A stretch of 64,000 nucleotides of DNA, from positions 124,001-188,000 of the forward strand of contig NZ_VXJW01000007.1 of assembly GCF_008692845.1 (NCBI RefSeq). Reading direction: 5' to 3'. Below are positions 1 to 10,988 of the stretch, in pieces. Both the position numbers and the translations under genes were made by a program. The notes below the pieces were generated by a model. The model saw nothing but the letters and a program-made list of their open reading frames with translations, searched no databases and was not told the DNA's origin. The DNA is from Salmonella enterica subsp. arizonae (GTDB lineage: Bacteria; Pseudomonadota; Gammaproteobacteria; Enterobacterales; Enterobacteriaceae). The number at the start of each line of letters is the position of its first letter. Position 1 is the stretch's first letter.

Positions 1-58
1 GGCATGTGGGGGCTCCATAGTTTATCGAACCGGAAGGCCCCCAAAAACTACGGATGTC

Positions 59-91
59 AAAAAATCCGGTAGTACTTTACTGCACTACCGG
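59..91 (-). terminator. Probable terminator of the tRNA-Phe gene
   Basis: Read on the minus strand, an 8-bp perfect stem (CCGGTAGT/ACTACCGG, loop about 10 nt) is followed by ATTTTTTTG, about 65 nt past the tRNA 3' end. This is a classical Rho-independent shape. A second, outer inverted repeat (gtcaaaaaa near 56-64 against ttttttgac near 110-118) encloses it. Coordinates may be off by one base. Confidence 0.6.
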
Positions 92-155
92 GTTTGATTA
101 ACTTACTGATTTTTTGACGTTTCAGGACGCACTGGGACGTCATGGAACAAAATTT

Positions 156-231
156 TGGTGCCCGGACTCGGAATCGAACCAAGGACACGGGGATTTTCAA
201 TCCCCTGCTCTACCGACTGAGCTATCCGGGC
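156..231 (-). tRNA. pheU: tRNA-Phe (GAA anticodon)
   Basis: On the minus strand a 76-nt tRNA begins GCCCGGATAGCTCAGTCGG and ends with an encoded CCA (complement of 156-158). The anticodon stem-loop GGGGATTGAAAATCCCC carries GAA, and the TTCGATTCC T-loop is present. The acceptor stem GCCCGGA pairs with TCCGGGC. It sits beside cutA-dsbD-yjdC, the position of pheU in E. coli. tRNA-Phe genes at this locus are known integration sites for genomic islands, including SPI-7 in serovar Typhi. Only 155 bp lie beyond the 3' end here, so occupancy cannot be judged. Confidence 0.95.
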
Positions 232-241
232 AACGGGGCGC

Positions 242-270
242 ATTAAACCGTAAAGGGGCTCGGTCGTCAA
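242..270 (-). promoter_or_regulatory. tRNA-Phe promoter
   Basis: On the minus strand, TTGACG (complement of 265-270) and TTTAAT (complement of 242-247) are 17 bp apart. A GC-rich discriminator (GCGCCCCG) follows directly before the tRNA. This is the usual layout of a stringently controlled sigma70 stable-RNA promoter. Confidence 0.7.
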
Positions 271-347
271 CGGCTTTACACGAAAAAAGTGATAAAAGCG
301 CGTTGACTGCCTGCTTTTCAGGCAAAATGCGTAAAATCAGTACTCCG

Positions 348-920
348 TCAGGTTAGCGCGCCACCCTGGCGGCACTGTGCAAAGCGCAGAATATCTTCCG
401 CCAACCGTTGAGCGGTATCTACATCAGCCTGACTGCGGTTGACCAGCATTCGGCTGAGACAGCCTTCCAGCACCAGTTCCATCTGCCTCGCGACCATCGC
501 CGGATCGTCAATTTCCAGCATGGTCAGTAGCTCATGGGTAAAATCATGTGCCGCACGTTTTTGTTGATCGGCCAGTTGATGAATAGGGTGGGCTGGATCG
601 GGATAAAACGTACAGGCGGCAATGAACAAGCAACCAGGATAACGGTTATTACTGACACATTCCGAGAGCGCGCTGTAGCGTGCCAGCAGCTTTTGTTCAG
701 CAGAAAGGGTCTCATCAAGAAGCTGGCGTCGCCAGATATCTACCTGCTGACTAAGATAACGTAGCGCGTCATACAAAATGGCTTCTTTATCTGGCCAGAA
801 ACGCTGTAATGTGTCGAGTGGGTGATTTACGCGCTCCGCCACCATTTCCAGCGTAGTATTGGCTATCCCTTGCGTCTCCAGTAATTTCAGGGCTTCTCCC
901 AGAATATCTTCACGTTGCAC
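348..920 (-). CDS. yjdC: TetR-family transcriptional regulator YjdC
   Basis: This 190-residue protein has an N-terminal TetR helix-turn-helix: the stretch around residues 8-48 ([20 protein letters not shown], then [19 protein letters not shown]) fits the family signature. The helical C-terminal half is a ligand/dimer domain. E. coli YjdC (also called DicD) is about 191 residues. The gene begins 37 nt after dsbD ends on the same strand, so it is probably the last gene of a cutA-dsbD-yjdC transcript. The effector and targets cannot be read from sequence. Confidence 0.88.
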   Translation of the reverse strand: MQREDILGEALKLLETQGIANTTLEMVAERVNHPLDTLQRFWPDKEAILYDALRYLSQQVDIWRRQLLDETLSAEQKLLARYSALSECVSNNRYPGCLFIAACTFYPDPAHPIHQLADQQKRAAHDFTHELLTMLEIDDPAMVARQMELVLEGCLSRMLVNRSQADVDTAQRLAEDILRFAQCRQGGALT

Positions 921-956
921 GGTATTCTCCTCCGTCTTTGCTTTTGCAAGTGTCGC

Positions 957-2660
957 TCACGGTTGGCGATCGTGCAAATGCGCGCTAAAGGTTGCGGCGT
1001 CCATAAAGCCGGTGACTCGCGCTTGCGGCTGTTCCTGACCTTGAGCATCAAAGAACAGAATGGTGGGTAGCCCGAGGACTTGCAGATGCTTTAACAGCGC
1101 GACATCCTGCGCATTGTTAGCGGTGACGTTAGCCTGCAAGAGCACCGTGTTGTCGAGCGCCTGTTGGACCCGCGGATCGCTGAAGGTATACTTTTCAAAC
1201 TCTTTACAGGCCACGCACCAGTCGGCGTAGAAATCCAGCATAACGGGTTTGCCTTTGGCCTGTGCCAGCGCCTGATTGAGCTCGTCCACGGTAGAAATAG
1301 CCGTGAAATTGAGGTGTGCCTGGGTCTGCGCGGACGGCGATCCGAATGCCCAATCTTGTAAAGGTCGTACGCTAACAAGCGCTGCAGCCAGCAGGATAAT
1401 CTGTACAATGCGCATCCACGCTCGCGTTGCCTGCAGACTGGTAATAAACCCCCAGCTAAAGAAAGCGACACCCAGCAGCGACCACAGGCGTAAGCCCCAA
1501 ACGTCACCAATAATCCGCTCCAGTAAAAAGACCGGTAACGCGAGGATCACGAAACCAAAAGCGGTTTTGACATGCGACATCCACGGGCCGCTTTTTGGCA
1601 GCAGACGGTTGCCAAACACGGTGACCAGAATCAGCGGTAGGCCCATACCAAGCGCATACAGATAAAGTATGCCGCCGCCCAACCACATATTCCCGCTCTG
1701 AGCAATATAGAGCAGAATCGCGCTTAACGGCGCTGTAGTGCAGGGAGAACAAATTAATCCGGCAATCGCCCCCATAACAAAGACGCCGCCGGGCGAACCG
1801 CCCTGCTGACGATTGCTCATTAATGTCAGCCGGGTTTGCAGTGAAGAGGGAAGCTGTAGTGTGAACAGGCCAAACATCGACAACGCAAGCAAGGTGAACA
1901 CTACGGCAAGGCCGATTAATACATAAGGGTGCTGCAGCGCCGCCTGAAACTGTAATCCCGCAGCGGCGACGACCAGACCCAGCGCGGTATAGGTCAGCGC
2001 CATCCCTTGTACATAAATAAAGGCCAGCAGCAATGCGCGCCCCATCGACAAACATTGCCTTCCCCCCAGGACAATACCGGAAATCAGCGGATACATGGGT
2101 AAAACGCAGGGCGTAAAGGCGATGCCGATACCGATCAGCAACGCCCAGAGCGCGGAGAAAGGCAACTGGGCGGCGGGTTTTGACGTTTCATTCGCCTGGG
2201 GGACAGCAGGCGCCGGCGTGGTGTCTGTTGCCGCGGCGACTTCACTTAGCGGCACCGTTTTCGTTTCCGGCGGATAGCAGAATCCTGCATCGGCGCATCC
2301 CTGGTACGTTACTGTTAATGTCGCGCCTGCCGTCGCCTGACTAACCGTTACCGGAACGTTTAGCTGCTTACGGTAGATTTCGCTTTTCCCGTAAAATTCA
2401 TCTTCATGCCACACGCCGGCTGGGAGTTGGACTGCGGCGATATCCGCTTTCGTCGGTGTGATGCTGATTTGTTTACGGTAAAGGTAATAACCCTCTTTTA
2501 CCTGCCAGGAGAGGGTAAGGTCGTGTTGATTTTGCTGAAAATCAAAAACAAACGCCCGGTCGGCAGGGACGAACTGCGAGCGACCCGGCGCGTCAAATAA
2601 CCCGGCGAAAGCGGATGTGCTGCACAGCAGCAGGATCAGCGTAAAGATGCGTTGAGCCAT
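957..2660 (-). CDS. dsbD: Thiol:disulfide interchange protein DsbD
   Basis: DsbD carries electrons from cytoplasmic thioredoxin across the inner membrane to periplasmic DsbC, DsbG and CcmG. The 567-residue protein has a signal peptide (1-19, ending SAFA), a periplasmic alpha domain with a Cys pair (GCADAGFC, near 122), a central block of about eight membrane segments with the redox cysteines in [10 protein letters not shown] and ICSPCTTAP, and a C-terminal thioredoxin-like gamma domain with CVAC at 482-485. All three disulfide pairs are intact. The start lies inside the end of cutA, a 25-nt overlap that suggests translational coupling. Confidence 0.97.
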   Translation of the reverse strand: MAQRIFTLILLLCSTSAFAGLFDAPGRSQFVPADRAFVFDFQQNQHDLTLSWQVKEGYYLYRKQISITPTKADIAAVQLPAGVWHEDEFYGKSEIYRKQLNVPVTVSQATAGATLTVTYQGCADAGFCYPPETKTVPLSEVAAATDTTPAPAVPQANETSKPAAQLPFSALWALLIGIGIAFTPCVLPMYPLISGIVLGGRQCLSMGRALLLAFIYVQGMALTYTALGLVVAAAGLQFQAALQHPYVLIGLAVVFTLLALSMFGLFTLQLPSSLQTRLTLMSNRQQGGSPGGVFVMGAIAGLICSPCTTAPLSAILLYIAQSGNMWLGGGILYLYALGMGLPLILVTVFGNRLLPKSGPWMSHVKTAFGFVILALPVFLLERIIGDVWGLRLWSLLGVAFFSWGFITSLQATRAWMRIVQIILLAAALVSVRPLQDWAFGSPSAQTQAHLNFTAISTVDELNQALAQAKGKPVMLDFYADWCVACKEFEKYTFSDPRVQQALDNTVLLQANVTANNAQDVALLKHLQVLGLPTILFFDAQGQEQPQARVTGFMDAATFSAHLHDRQP

Positions 2661-2983
2661 GAGAGGTAATCAGTATCTCCGTGAGTAACAGGTAAAACCA
2701 GAAGTTCGGGTGTTTGATACGGGTGGTGAGACTTCAGGCAGTCGATAAGCGCTTGCTGATGTGAAACGGTGGTTTTTAAAATCATCTGAACTTCATATTC
2801 CTGTTCCAGCTTACCTTCCCAGTAGTACAGCGATGTCGCTCCGGGGAGAAGGGTGGCGCAGGCGGCCAGTTTTTCCGCCAGCACTTTGGCGGCCAGATCC
2901 TGGGCGGTTGCTTCATCCGGGGCGGTACAAAGCATCAAAACGGCCTCGGTGATGGAAATATCCTGACTTTTAACATCAAGCAT
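2636..2983 (-). CDS. cutA: Divalent-cation tolerance protein CutA
   Basis: This is a small trimeric cytoplasmic protein of the CutA1 family, linked genetically to copper tolerance but of unsettled biochemical role. The chosen ATG gives 115 residues (MLDVKSQ...); another ATG lies two codons upstream. The family hallmarks are [18 protein letters not shown] and [12 protein letters not shown], followed by a C-terminal [12 protein letters not shown] strand. The 3' end overlaps dsbD, so the two are almost certainly co-transcribed. Confidence 0.95.
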   Translation of the reverse strand: MLDVKSQDISITEAVLMLCTAPDEATAQDLAAKVLAEKLAACATLLPGATSLYYWEGKLEQEYEVQMILKTTVSHQQALIDCLKSHHPYQTPELLVLPVTHGDTDYLSWLNASLR

Positions 2984-3103
2984 AAACACCTCGAAAAAAC
3001 AAAAAGACCCGCAAGTGAATGGTCACTATACAATGGACGAGGGCAGGATGTTAGTCAAAGGTCGGGAGAATGCGAGGCGTGATACGCCCCGCGGGGGAAA
3101 TAC

Positions 3104-4405
3104 TTACAGCATAAAGCTGCCCAGCAGAAAGCCGAAGCAGACGGCAAGAACGACGCCCAGGGTGCCTGGGATGAAGAACGGATGGTTAAAGACGAATTTA
3201 CCAATACGGGTTGTACCGGTGTCATCCATCTGTACTGCCGCAACCAGAGTCGGATAGGTCGGCAGAATGAATAGACCGGAAACGGCGGCGAAGGAAGCGA
3301 CAGCCGTCAGCGGAGAGACATTCAGCGCAAGCGCCATCGGCATCAGCGCTTTCGCCGTCGCCGCCTGAGAGTAGAGCAGCGCGGAAGCAAAGAAGAAGAT
3401 GACGGCCAGCAGCCACGGATGACCCTGAATGACGCTGCCCGCAGTATCTTTGATCCAGTCGATGTTAGCGGATACGAAGGTATCGCCCAGCCACGCTACG
3501 CCCAGAATACAGATACAGGCGCTCATCCCCGCTTTAAAGGTGCTGGAGTTGAGGATGGCGTCAGTTTCCACTTTACACAGGATGGTGGTTAGCGTTGCGA
3601 CGCTCAGCATGATGATCAGAATAGCATTGGTGGTGTTCATCAGCGGTTTCTCAACCAGGCCGAGACTCGGACTGTTGATGATTGCATAGATCACCACGCC
3701 AACGACGCCTAACAGGAACAGCCAGACGGAGTTTTTTGCCATCGGTTTGATTTCAATCTGTTTTTCGCCGCGCAGTTCAATCAGTCCTTCTTCCAGACGC
3801 TTGCGGTAAATAGGATCGTCAGAAAGTTTGGAGTTGAATAACATAGTGATCAGGAAGGACATTACCAGCACCGCCAGCAGCGTAGAAGGGATAACCACGG
3901 ACAGCAGGTGAATGTAGCTGATGCCATGACCTTCCATGACAGAAGACATATACACTACAGCCGCAGAAATCGGCGAGGCAGTAATCGCGATCTGCGCGGA
4001 TACCACGGCGGTAGAGAGCGGACGGCAAGGTTTGATTCCCTGCTCCTTTGCTACTTCAGCAATGACCGGCAGCGTTGCCAGGGAAATGTTCCCGGTACCG
4101 GCAAAAATAGTCAGGAAATAGGTCACAATCGGCGCGAGGATGGTGATGTATTTCGGATTCTTACGCAGCAGTTTTTCCGTCTGGTTTACCAAATAATCCA
4201 GACCGCCCGCTACCTGCATGGCAGAGATCGCGGCGATAACCGCCATGATGATGGAGATGACATCGAATGGAATTGTCCCTGGCTTCACGCCGATAGCGGC
4301 AAGTACCAGCACACCCAGCCCGCCTGCAAATCCAATACCGATGCCCCCGAGTCTGGCACCCAAAAAGATTGCCAGCAAAACAATGATAAGTTCGACAACT
4401 ATCAT
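3104..4405 (-). CDS. dcuA: Anaerobic C4-dicarboxylate antiporter DcuA
   Basis: DcuA exchanges aspartate, fumarate or malate for succinate across the inner membrane. The 433-residue product is hydrophobic throughout, with about ten predicted membrane spans and a conserved ITASPISAAVVYMSS stretch mid-protein; the length matches E. coli DcuA. It lies 115 nt downstream of aspA on the same strand, separated by the strong aspA terminator, so it probably has some promoter activity of its own as well as readthrough. With AspA it supplies fumarate for the Frd complex encoded 12 kb away. Confidence 0.97.
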   Translation of the reverse strand: MIVVELIIVLLAIFLGARLGGIGIGFAGGLGVLVLAAIGVKPGTIPFDVISIIMAVIAAISAMQVAGGLDYLVNQTEKLLRKNPKYITILAPIVTYFLTIFAGTGNISLATLPVIAEVAKEQGIKPCRPLSTAVVSAQIAITASPISAAVVYMSSVMEGHGISYIHLLSVVIPSTLLAVLVMSFLITMLFNSKLSDDPIYRKRLEEGLIELRGEKQIEIKPMAKNSVWLFLLGVVGVVIYAIINSPSLGLVEKPLMNTTNAILIIMLSVATLTTILCKVETDAILNSSTFKAGMSACICILGVAWLGDTFVSANIDWIKDTAGSVIQGHPWLLAVIFFFASALLYSQAATAKALMPMALALNVSPLTAVASFAAVSGLFILPTYPTLVAAVQMDDTGTTRIGKFVFNHPFFIPGTLGVVLAVCFGFLLGSFML

Positions 4406-4470
4406 ATTAGCCTTCCTTGTTGTTTAACAAGTTGATATTAAATTGTTGTTATTTGGTAACTTATTGCAAG

Positions 4471-4500
4471 AAAAAAGGCACGTCATCGTGACGTGCCTCT
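4471..4500 (-). terminator. aspA terminator
   Basis: Between aspA and dcuA on the minus strand, AGGCACGTCA-cga-TGACGTGCCT forms a perfect 10-bp stem followed by TTTTTTC. It lies about 20 nt past the aspA stop and should partly separate aspA from dcuA transcription. Confidence 0.9.
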
Positions 4501-4519
4501 TTGGTACTACCCTGTACGA

Positions 4520-5956
4520 TTACTGTTCGCTTTCATCAGTATAACGTTTAGCTTTATAAGCCGGGTGCATCAAGTTCTGTACGGAGAAAATATCGTCCAG
4601 CTCGGCTTCCGTCAACAGGCCGCGCTCCAGCACAACCTCACGCACGCTCTTACCAGTTTCGGCACAGATTTTACCGACAATGTCGCCGTTGTGGTGACCG
4701 ATGAACGGGTTGAGGTAAGTGACGATACCGATAGAGTTATAAACATACCCTTCGCACACTTCTTTATTCGCGGTAATACCGTTAACGCATTTTTCCAGCA
4801 GGTTGTAGCACGCGTTGCTCAGAATGTGAATAGATTCGAACATCGCCTGACCGATAACCGGTTCCATAACGTTCAACTGCAACTGACCTGCTTCCGCCGC
4901 CATTGTAACGGTAGTGTCGTTACCGATGACTTTAAAGCATACCTGGTTGACGACTTCCGGTACGACCGGGTTCACTTTTGCTGGCATGATGGAAGAACCC
5001 GCCTGCAGTTCCGGCAGGTTGATCTCGTTCAGGCCGGCACGAGGACCAGAAGAGAGCAAGCGCAGATCGTTACAGATTTTGGACATCTTCACAGCCAGGC
5101 GTTTCAGCGCGCTGTGAACCATGACATACGCGCCACAGTCAGACGTCGCTTCAATCAGGTCTTCAGCCGGAACGCAGGCGAAACCAGTCACTTCAGCCAG
5201 TTTTTTCACCGCCAGCGGAGAGTATTCTTTCGGCGTGTTCAGACCGGTACCGATTGCCGTTGCGCCAAGGTTCACTTCCAGAAGCAGTTCAGCAGTACGT
5301 TCGATGCTTTTCACTTCTTCTTTCAGCAGAATGCTGAAAGCACGGAATTCTTGACCAAGCGTCATCGGTACGGCGTCCTGCAACTGGGTACGACCCATTT
5401 TCAGGATATCCTGGAATTCAACCGCTTTGCGCTCAAAGCCTTCACGCAACTGGTTGATGGCATCGATCAGTTTGACGATAGAGGCGTAAACCGCCACACG
5501 GAAGCCTGTCGGATAGGCGTCGTTAGTCGATTGACATTTATTCACGTGGTCGTTCGGGTTCAGGTACTGATATTCACCTTTCTGATGACCCATCAGTTCC
5601 AGCCCGATATTGGCCAGCACTTCGTTGGTATTCATGTTGACGGAAGTGCCCGCGCCGCCCTGGTAGACATCTACCGGGAACTGATCCATGCACTTGCCGT
5701 TATTAAGGACTTCATCACATGCGGCAATGATGGCATTCGCCACACTCTTAGGAATGGTTTGCAGCTCTTTGTTGGCCAGCGCCGCCGCTTTTTTCACCAT
5801 AACCATGCCACGCACAAATTCAGGGATATCGCTGATTTTGTTGTTGCTAATGTAGAAGTTTTCAATCGCTCTCAGAGTGTGAACACCATAGTAGGCTTCA
5901 GCTGGAACTTCCCTGGTACCCAACAGATCTTCTTCGATACGAATGTTGTTTGACAT
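4520..5956 (-). CDS. aspA: Aspartate ammonia-lyase (aspartase)
   Basis: AspA converts L-aspartate to fumarate plus ammonia. The chosen start ([13 protein letters not shown]) gives 478 residues, the E. coli length; an in-frame extension upstream lacks family similarity. The fumarase/aspartase superfamily signature [10 protein letters not shown] (near 317-326) marks the flexible catalytic loop, and the substrate-binding stretches GTSVNMN and STNDAYPTG are present. Its product feeds fumarate respiration together with DcuA and FrdABCD. A CRP-like site lies about 190 bp upstream. Confidence 0.98.
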   Translation of the reverse strand: MSNNIRIEEDLLGTREVPAEAYYGVHTLRAIENFYISNNKISDIPEFVRGMVMVKKAAALANKELQTIPKSVANAIIAACDEVLNNGKCMDQFPVDVYQGGAGTSVNMNTNEVLANIGLELMGHQKGEYQYLNPNDHVNKCQSTNDAYPTGFRVAVYASIVKLIDAINQLREGFERKAVEFQDILKMGRTQLQDAVPMTLGQEFRAFSILLKEEVKSIERTAELLLEVNLGATAIGTGLNTPKEYSPLAVKKLAEVTGFACVPAEDLIEATSDCGAYVMVHSALKRLAVKMSKICNDLRLLSSGPRAGLNEINLPELQAGSSIMPAKVNPVVPEVVNQVCFKVIGNDTTVTMAAEAGQLQLNVMEPVIGQAMFESIHILSNACYNLLEKCVNGITANKEVCEGYVYNSIGIVTYLNPFIGHHNGDIVGKICAETGKSVREVVLERGLLTEAELDDIFSVQNLMHPAYKAKRYTDESEQ

Positions 5957-6144
5957 GTGAACCTTCTTTTTCAAGCTGCCAATGATTTTTACTTTAAAAC
6001 ACACAGGATATATGTGATTTCGAATGTTTTCTGACCGACGATTATCCCCTCCATCGGCCTGATAAACGAGATCATATGCTGGTTCAGAATTCCTACCGTA
6101 ATCTGGATCACTTAAAGTGTGGGAATTTACCCCTTATTTATTAT

Positions 6145-6164
6145 TTTGTGAAATAGGTCACCGC
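6145..6164. promoter_or_regulatory. CRP-like binding site between aspA and fxsA
   Basis: TGTGA-N6-TCACC at 6147-6162 matches nine of ten core positions of the CRP consensus TGTGA-N6-TCACA. It lies in the 340-bp divergent region between aspA (leftward) and fxsA (rightward). CRP and FNR control of aspA is established in E. coli; assigning this site to aspA rather than fxsA is inference. Confidence 0.5.
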
Positions 6165-6296
6165 TTTAGGATTACTACTTAAAATAAGTGTACAAACTGC
6201 TTGAAATTTTGCTAAGCACCACCATATCGGATCAATGCGAATCGCAAACCCATTCAAATGGTCGTCGCAGACGGCTATGACTTACAGGAGAGTCCT

Positions 6297-6773
6297 TTGC
6301 GCTGGATACCCTTTTTAGCCGTCTTTCTCTATGTTTATATTGAGATTTCTATTTTTATCCAGGTCGCCCATGTGCTTGGCGTCCTGATGACGCTAATCCT
6401 GGTAATGTTTACATCGGTTATCGGTATATCACTGGTACGTAACCAAGGTTTTAAAAACTTTTTGCTGATGCAACAAAAAATGGCGGCCGGTGAGAGCCCA
6501 GCGGCAGAAATGATTAAGAGCGTATCTCTGATCATCGCAGGCTTACTGCTCCTGTTGCCGGGTTTTTTCACCGATTTTCTCGGCCTTCTACTTTTATTAC
6601 CGCCAGTGCAAAAACATTTGACGCTGAAGTTGCTGCCGCATTTACGTTTTTCCCGGATGCCGGGCGGCGGGTTTAGCGCTGGTACAGGCGGTGGCGAAAC
6701 ATTTGACGGCGAGTATCAGCGTAAAGACGACGATCGCGATCGTATTAAACATAAAGATGATCGTCAGGATTAA
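6297..6773 (+). CDS. fxsA: Inner-membrane protein FxsA
   Basis: FxsA is a small membrane protein whose overproduction relieves F-exclusion of phage T7. A TTG start at 6297 gives 158 residues, the E. coli length (MRWIPFLAVFLY...), and is preceded six nt upstream by CAGGAG. An ATG 13 codons further upstream lacks family similarity, so I prefer the TTG. Three or four membrane segments cover the first 110 residues; the cytoplasmic tail is Gly-rich (GGGFSAGTGGG) and then highly charged. Confidence 0.88.
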   Translation: MRWIPFLAVFLYVYIEISIFIQVAHVLGVLMTLILVMFTSVIGISLVRNQGFKNFLLMQQKMAAGESPAAEMIKSVSLIIAGLLLLLPGFFTDFLGLLLLLPPVQKHLTLKLLPHLRFSRMPGGGFSAGTGGGETFDGEYQRKDDDRDRIKHKDDRQD

Positions 6774-6780
6774 AGGTAGA

Positions 6781-6827
6781 TATGCAGGTCGGATAAGTCG
6801 CGTGAGCGGCGCTATCCGGCCGACGGA
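6781..6827. repeat. REP-like palindromic element
   Basis: Imperfect palindrome (ggtcggataag ... ctatccggcc) in the gap between convergent fxsA and yjeH. The composition and core (GCCGGATAG-like) are typical of enterobacterial REP units that stabilise mRNA 3' ends. Confidence 0.6.
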
Positions 6828-6833
6828 TGTTTC

Positions 6834-8075
6834 TCACGCCATCCGTTTCCGCTTCGGTAAAAATAGCCATAGTGCTACCAGCATAATAATGGCATACAAG
6901 CTTTTCCATCCCACCATTACCAGCAACAATAGACACAGTAGACAACTCGTCACCGCCAGTACATGGCAGCGCCCTTTCAATAGCCGACAGCCCGCCAGCA
7001 TACAAAGTAGGTAGAGCATAATAAAAATACCGTTAGCATAAACGATCAGAGCATTGAGATTAATTCTCAGTGCGTAGACGACCAGGGAACTCACGCAACA
7101 AGAGGCCAGAATGGCGTTTAATGCGTGCAAGGGGAGGCGTCCGGAAGATAGTTGAGCCAGATAGTGATCGGGCTTATATTGCATTTGCGTCCATATCAGG
7201 CGCGCGAAACTCTGCGCATACACATTCAGGCTGGCAAAGCAGGTGAGGTAACCAATAATGCAAGCTACCCACAACGCCTGGATACCGAAGAGATGAACAA
7301 TAATAATCGGTAACGAAGCTGTCGCCGCTATCTTTTCGCTATAAACGCCAAAATGTAGTACGACGGCTGTACAGGCCCAATAAATGGAGCCAGCCAGCAT
7401 CAGACCAATGATCAATGCGCGCGGAAAATCACGTTCAGGATTTTTAAATTCAGACGATAAATGCGTAAATGCCTCAATTCCCACAAATCCCCAGAATATG
7501 ATCGCCAGGGCGGTACACAGTTGGGAAAATGTGATTTCGCTCGCGGTTGGAAAGGTGATATTTGTGGGGTTAAACGCGCCTTTCCACAGAATGGCGGCAA
7601 TAAGCGCGATGATTAATCCAGCGATAATGGCTTGCAGGTTGGCGCTAGAGCTGGCGCCGCGAGATCCCATAAACCATAGTAATCCTATAGTACCCAGTTC
7701 CCCGAATAAGAGTTGCTCGCTTCGCCAACCAAACAGAGCCTGACCGAAGCCAACCGCAATATGCAAGGCTGCGGGAAAACTAACAGGAATTACTGATAAA
7801 AATAACCAACTGATCACCCGCTGCAGACGCGGGCCAAATGCCATTCCGACAAAATGCGCTACGCCGCCAGCGTGTGGAAAATGACGACCCAGCACAGCAA
7901 AAACAATGGCGATAGGGAAAATCAAAATAATGAGCAGCGGCCATGCCCAAAGGCTGATGTTGCCTGCCGCCAACGCAGCCAGTTCCGGGAGCGCAAAAAC
8001 GCCAGTCCCTAATAATGACGTTGTTAACAAGATAACGCCCTGAACCAGCCCGAGATCTTTTTTTAGTTCATTCAT
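6834..8075 (-). CDS. yjeH: L-methionine/branched-chain amino acid exporter YjeH
   Basis: This APC-superfamily transporter has 413 residues (about 418 in E. coli) with roughly twelve membrane spans. The first helix carries the unwound Gly-rich motif LLGTGVFALPELAALAAG, typical of APC carriers. E. coli YjeH exports methionine, leucine, isoleucine and valine; the same role is inferred here. It is transcribed away from groESL and its start is 275 bp from groES. Confidence 0.93.
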   Translation of the reverse strand: MNELKKDLGLVQGVILLTTSLLGTGVFALPELAALAAGNISLWAWPLLIILIFPIAIVFAVLGRHFPHAGGVAHFVGMAFGPRLQRVISWLFLSVIPVSFPAALHIAVGFGQALFGWRSEQLLFGELGTIGLLWFMGSRGASSSANLQAIIAGLIIALIAAILWKGAFNPTNITFPTASEITFSQLCTALAIIFWGFVGIEAFTHLSSEFKNPERDFPRALIIGLMLAGSIYWACTAVVLHFGVYSEKIAATASLPIIIVHLFGIQALWVACIIGYLTCFASLNVYAQSFARLIWTQMQYKPDHYLAQLSSGRLPLHALNAILASCCVSSLVVYALRINLNALIVYANGIFIMLYLLCMLAGCRLLKGRCHVLAVTSCLLCLLLLVMVGWKSLYAIIMLVALWLFLPKRKRMA

Positions 8076-8235
8076 AAGCTATTTATCCGGCGGTATTGTA
8101 ACGTCAGGCGACGACAGACCTTTTTAAGCGTATCACACACACATTTTCTTTTAGCAGGATGTTCTAAACCTCGGGTAAACGTGAGATAAGTAACGTTTTT
8201 ACAGCTTTTTTCGCTCAGAAGAATTTTTTTTCATC

Positions 8236-8271
8236 TCCCCCCTTGAAGGGACAAAACCCCATCCCCATCTC
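8236..8271 (+). promoter_or_regulatory. Sigma-32 heat-shock promoter of groESL
   Basis: CCCCCCTTGAAG (-35, ending near 8248) and CCCCATCTC (-10, 8263-8271) are about 14-15 bp apart, matching the sigma-32 pattern CTTGAA ... CCCCATnT. The segment is nearly identical to the E. coli groE promoter and lies 80 bp before the groES ATG. Confidence 0.9.
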
Positions 8272-8311
8272 TCTGGTCACCCGCCGGGAAACTGTTTACG
8301 GGCCGGCGTAA

Positions 8312-8644
<333 letters not shown>

Positions 8645-8675
8645 TCCGCGAACGACACTGAACATACGAATTTAA

Positions 8676-10334
<1,659 letters not shown>

Positions 10335-10343
10335 TTTAATCTT

Positions 10344-10451
10344 CATACTTCAAGCCGCAGGTTCGTTGGCGGCGTTCATTCACCCCAGTCACTTACTTAT
10401 GTGAGCTCTTGGGGGGGCATGAACTTGCCGCCTGCCTGCAACTTGAATGAT
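10344..10451. repeat. RSA-like intergenic repeat, copy A
   Basis: A roughly 108-bp element lies between the groEL stop and its terminator. Its ends form an inverted repeat (actTCAAGccGCAGG against CCTGCaaCTTGAatg) and its core contains CACCCCAGTCACTTAC and ATGTGAGCTC. A related copy in the opposite orientation lies between hflX and hflK (39800-39906). It resembles the RSA class of enterobacterial intergenic repeats as I remember it. Confidence 0.6.
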
Positions 10452-10480
10452 TTGATTAAATACGTATCTCGCGAAAAATG

Positions 10481-10520
10481 AGAAACCTCCGGGCAGAAAT
10501 GTCTGGAGGTTTTTCTTTTG
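10481..10520 (+). terminator. groESL operon terminator
   Basis: GAAACCTCCGGGCA pairs with TGTCTGGAGGTTTTTC across a short loop, giving a 10-13 bp stem followed by a T-rich run (TTTTTCTTTT). It lies 150 nt past the groEL stop, after the repeat element. Confidence 0.88.
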
Positions 10521-10593
10521 AGCCTCTTTTTAGTATAAGATTCTCACACGGACGACATGACAGGCGTCCAGCTCATTGATTATGGGGAATAAC

Positions 10594-10947
10594 ATGCACG
10601 TAAAATATTTAGCAGGGATCGTTGGCGCCGCGTTGCTGATGGCGGGTTGTAGCTCCAGCAACGAACTCACCGCTGCCGGCCAAAATGTGCGCTTTGTCGA
10701 AGACAAGCCTGGCGCGGAATGCCAGTTGATTGGTACGGCAACCGGTAAACAGAGTAACTGGTTTTCTGGTCAGCATGGCGAAGAGGGTGGGTCAATGCGC
10801 GGTGCAGCGAATGATCTGCGTAATCAGGCTGCTGCGATGGGCGGAAACGTCCTGTATGGCGTAAGCAGTCCGTCTCAGGGAATGTTGTCCAGCTTTGTCC
10901 CGACGGCCAGCGAGATGAACGGCCAGGTTTATAAATGCCCGAACTGA
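10594..10947 (+). CDS. yjeI: Putative lipoprotein YjeI
   Basis: This DUF4156-type protein has 117 residues from the chosen start (MHVKYLAG), which has GGGG seven nt upstream; six extra codons are possible further upstream. The signal peptide ends in the lipobox LLMAGC, with Cys near residue 20, so a lipid-anchored envelope protein is expected. The mature part is Gly- and Ser-rich with two further cysteines (AECQL, YKCPN) that could form a disulfide. Function unknown. Confidence 0.85.
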   Translation: MHVKYLAGIVGAALLMAGCSSSNELTAAGQNVRFVEDKPGAECQLIGTATGKQSNWFSGQHGEEGGSMRGAANDLRNQAAAMGGNVLYGVSSPSQGMLSSFVPTASEMNGQVYKCPN

Positions 10948-10963
10948 TATGCCTGAATCGTAA

Positions 10964-10988
10964 CGCCCTCTGAACGATTCAGAGGGCG
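10964..10988. terminator. Hairpin between yjeI and yjeJ
   Basis: Perfect 11-bp stem CGCCCTCTGAA/TTCAGAGGGCG with a 3-nt loop, between convergent yjeI and the yjeJ relic; the yjeJ stop codon lies inside it. There is no strong T-run on either side, so it may act mainly as an mRNA 3'-end block. Confidence 0.6.

Noticed and set aside
114..356. An 80-codon frame across the tRNA-Phe gene
   Set aside because: It reads through the tRNA complement and has no gene-like features.
4493..5953. A 486-codon plus-strand frame opposite aspA
   Set aside because: It mirrors aspA almost exactly on the other strand, has no ribosome site, and its composition (rich in His, Arg, Phe and Val) is what antisense of a highly biased gene gives.
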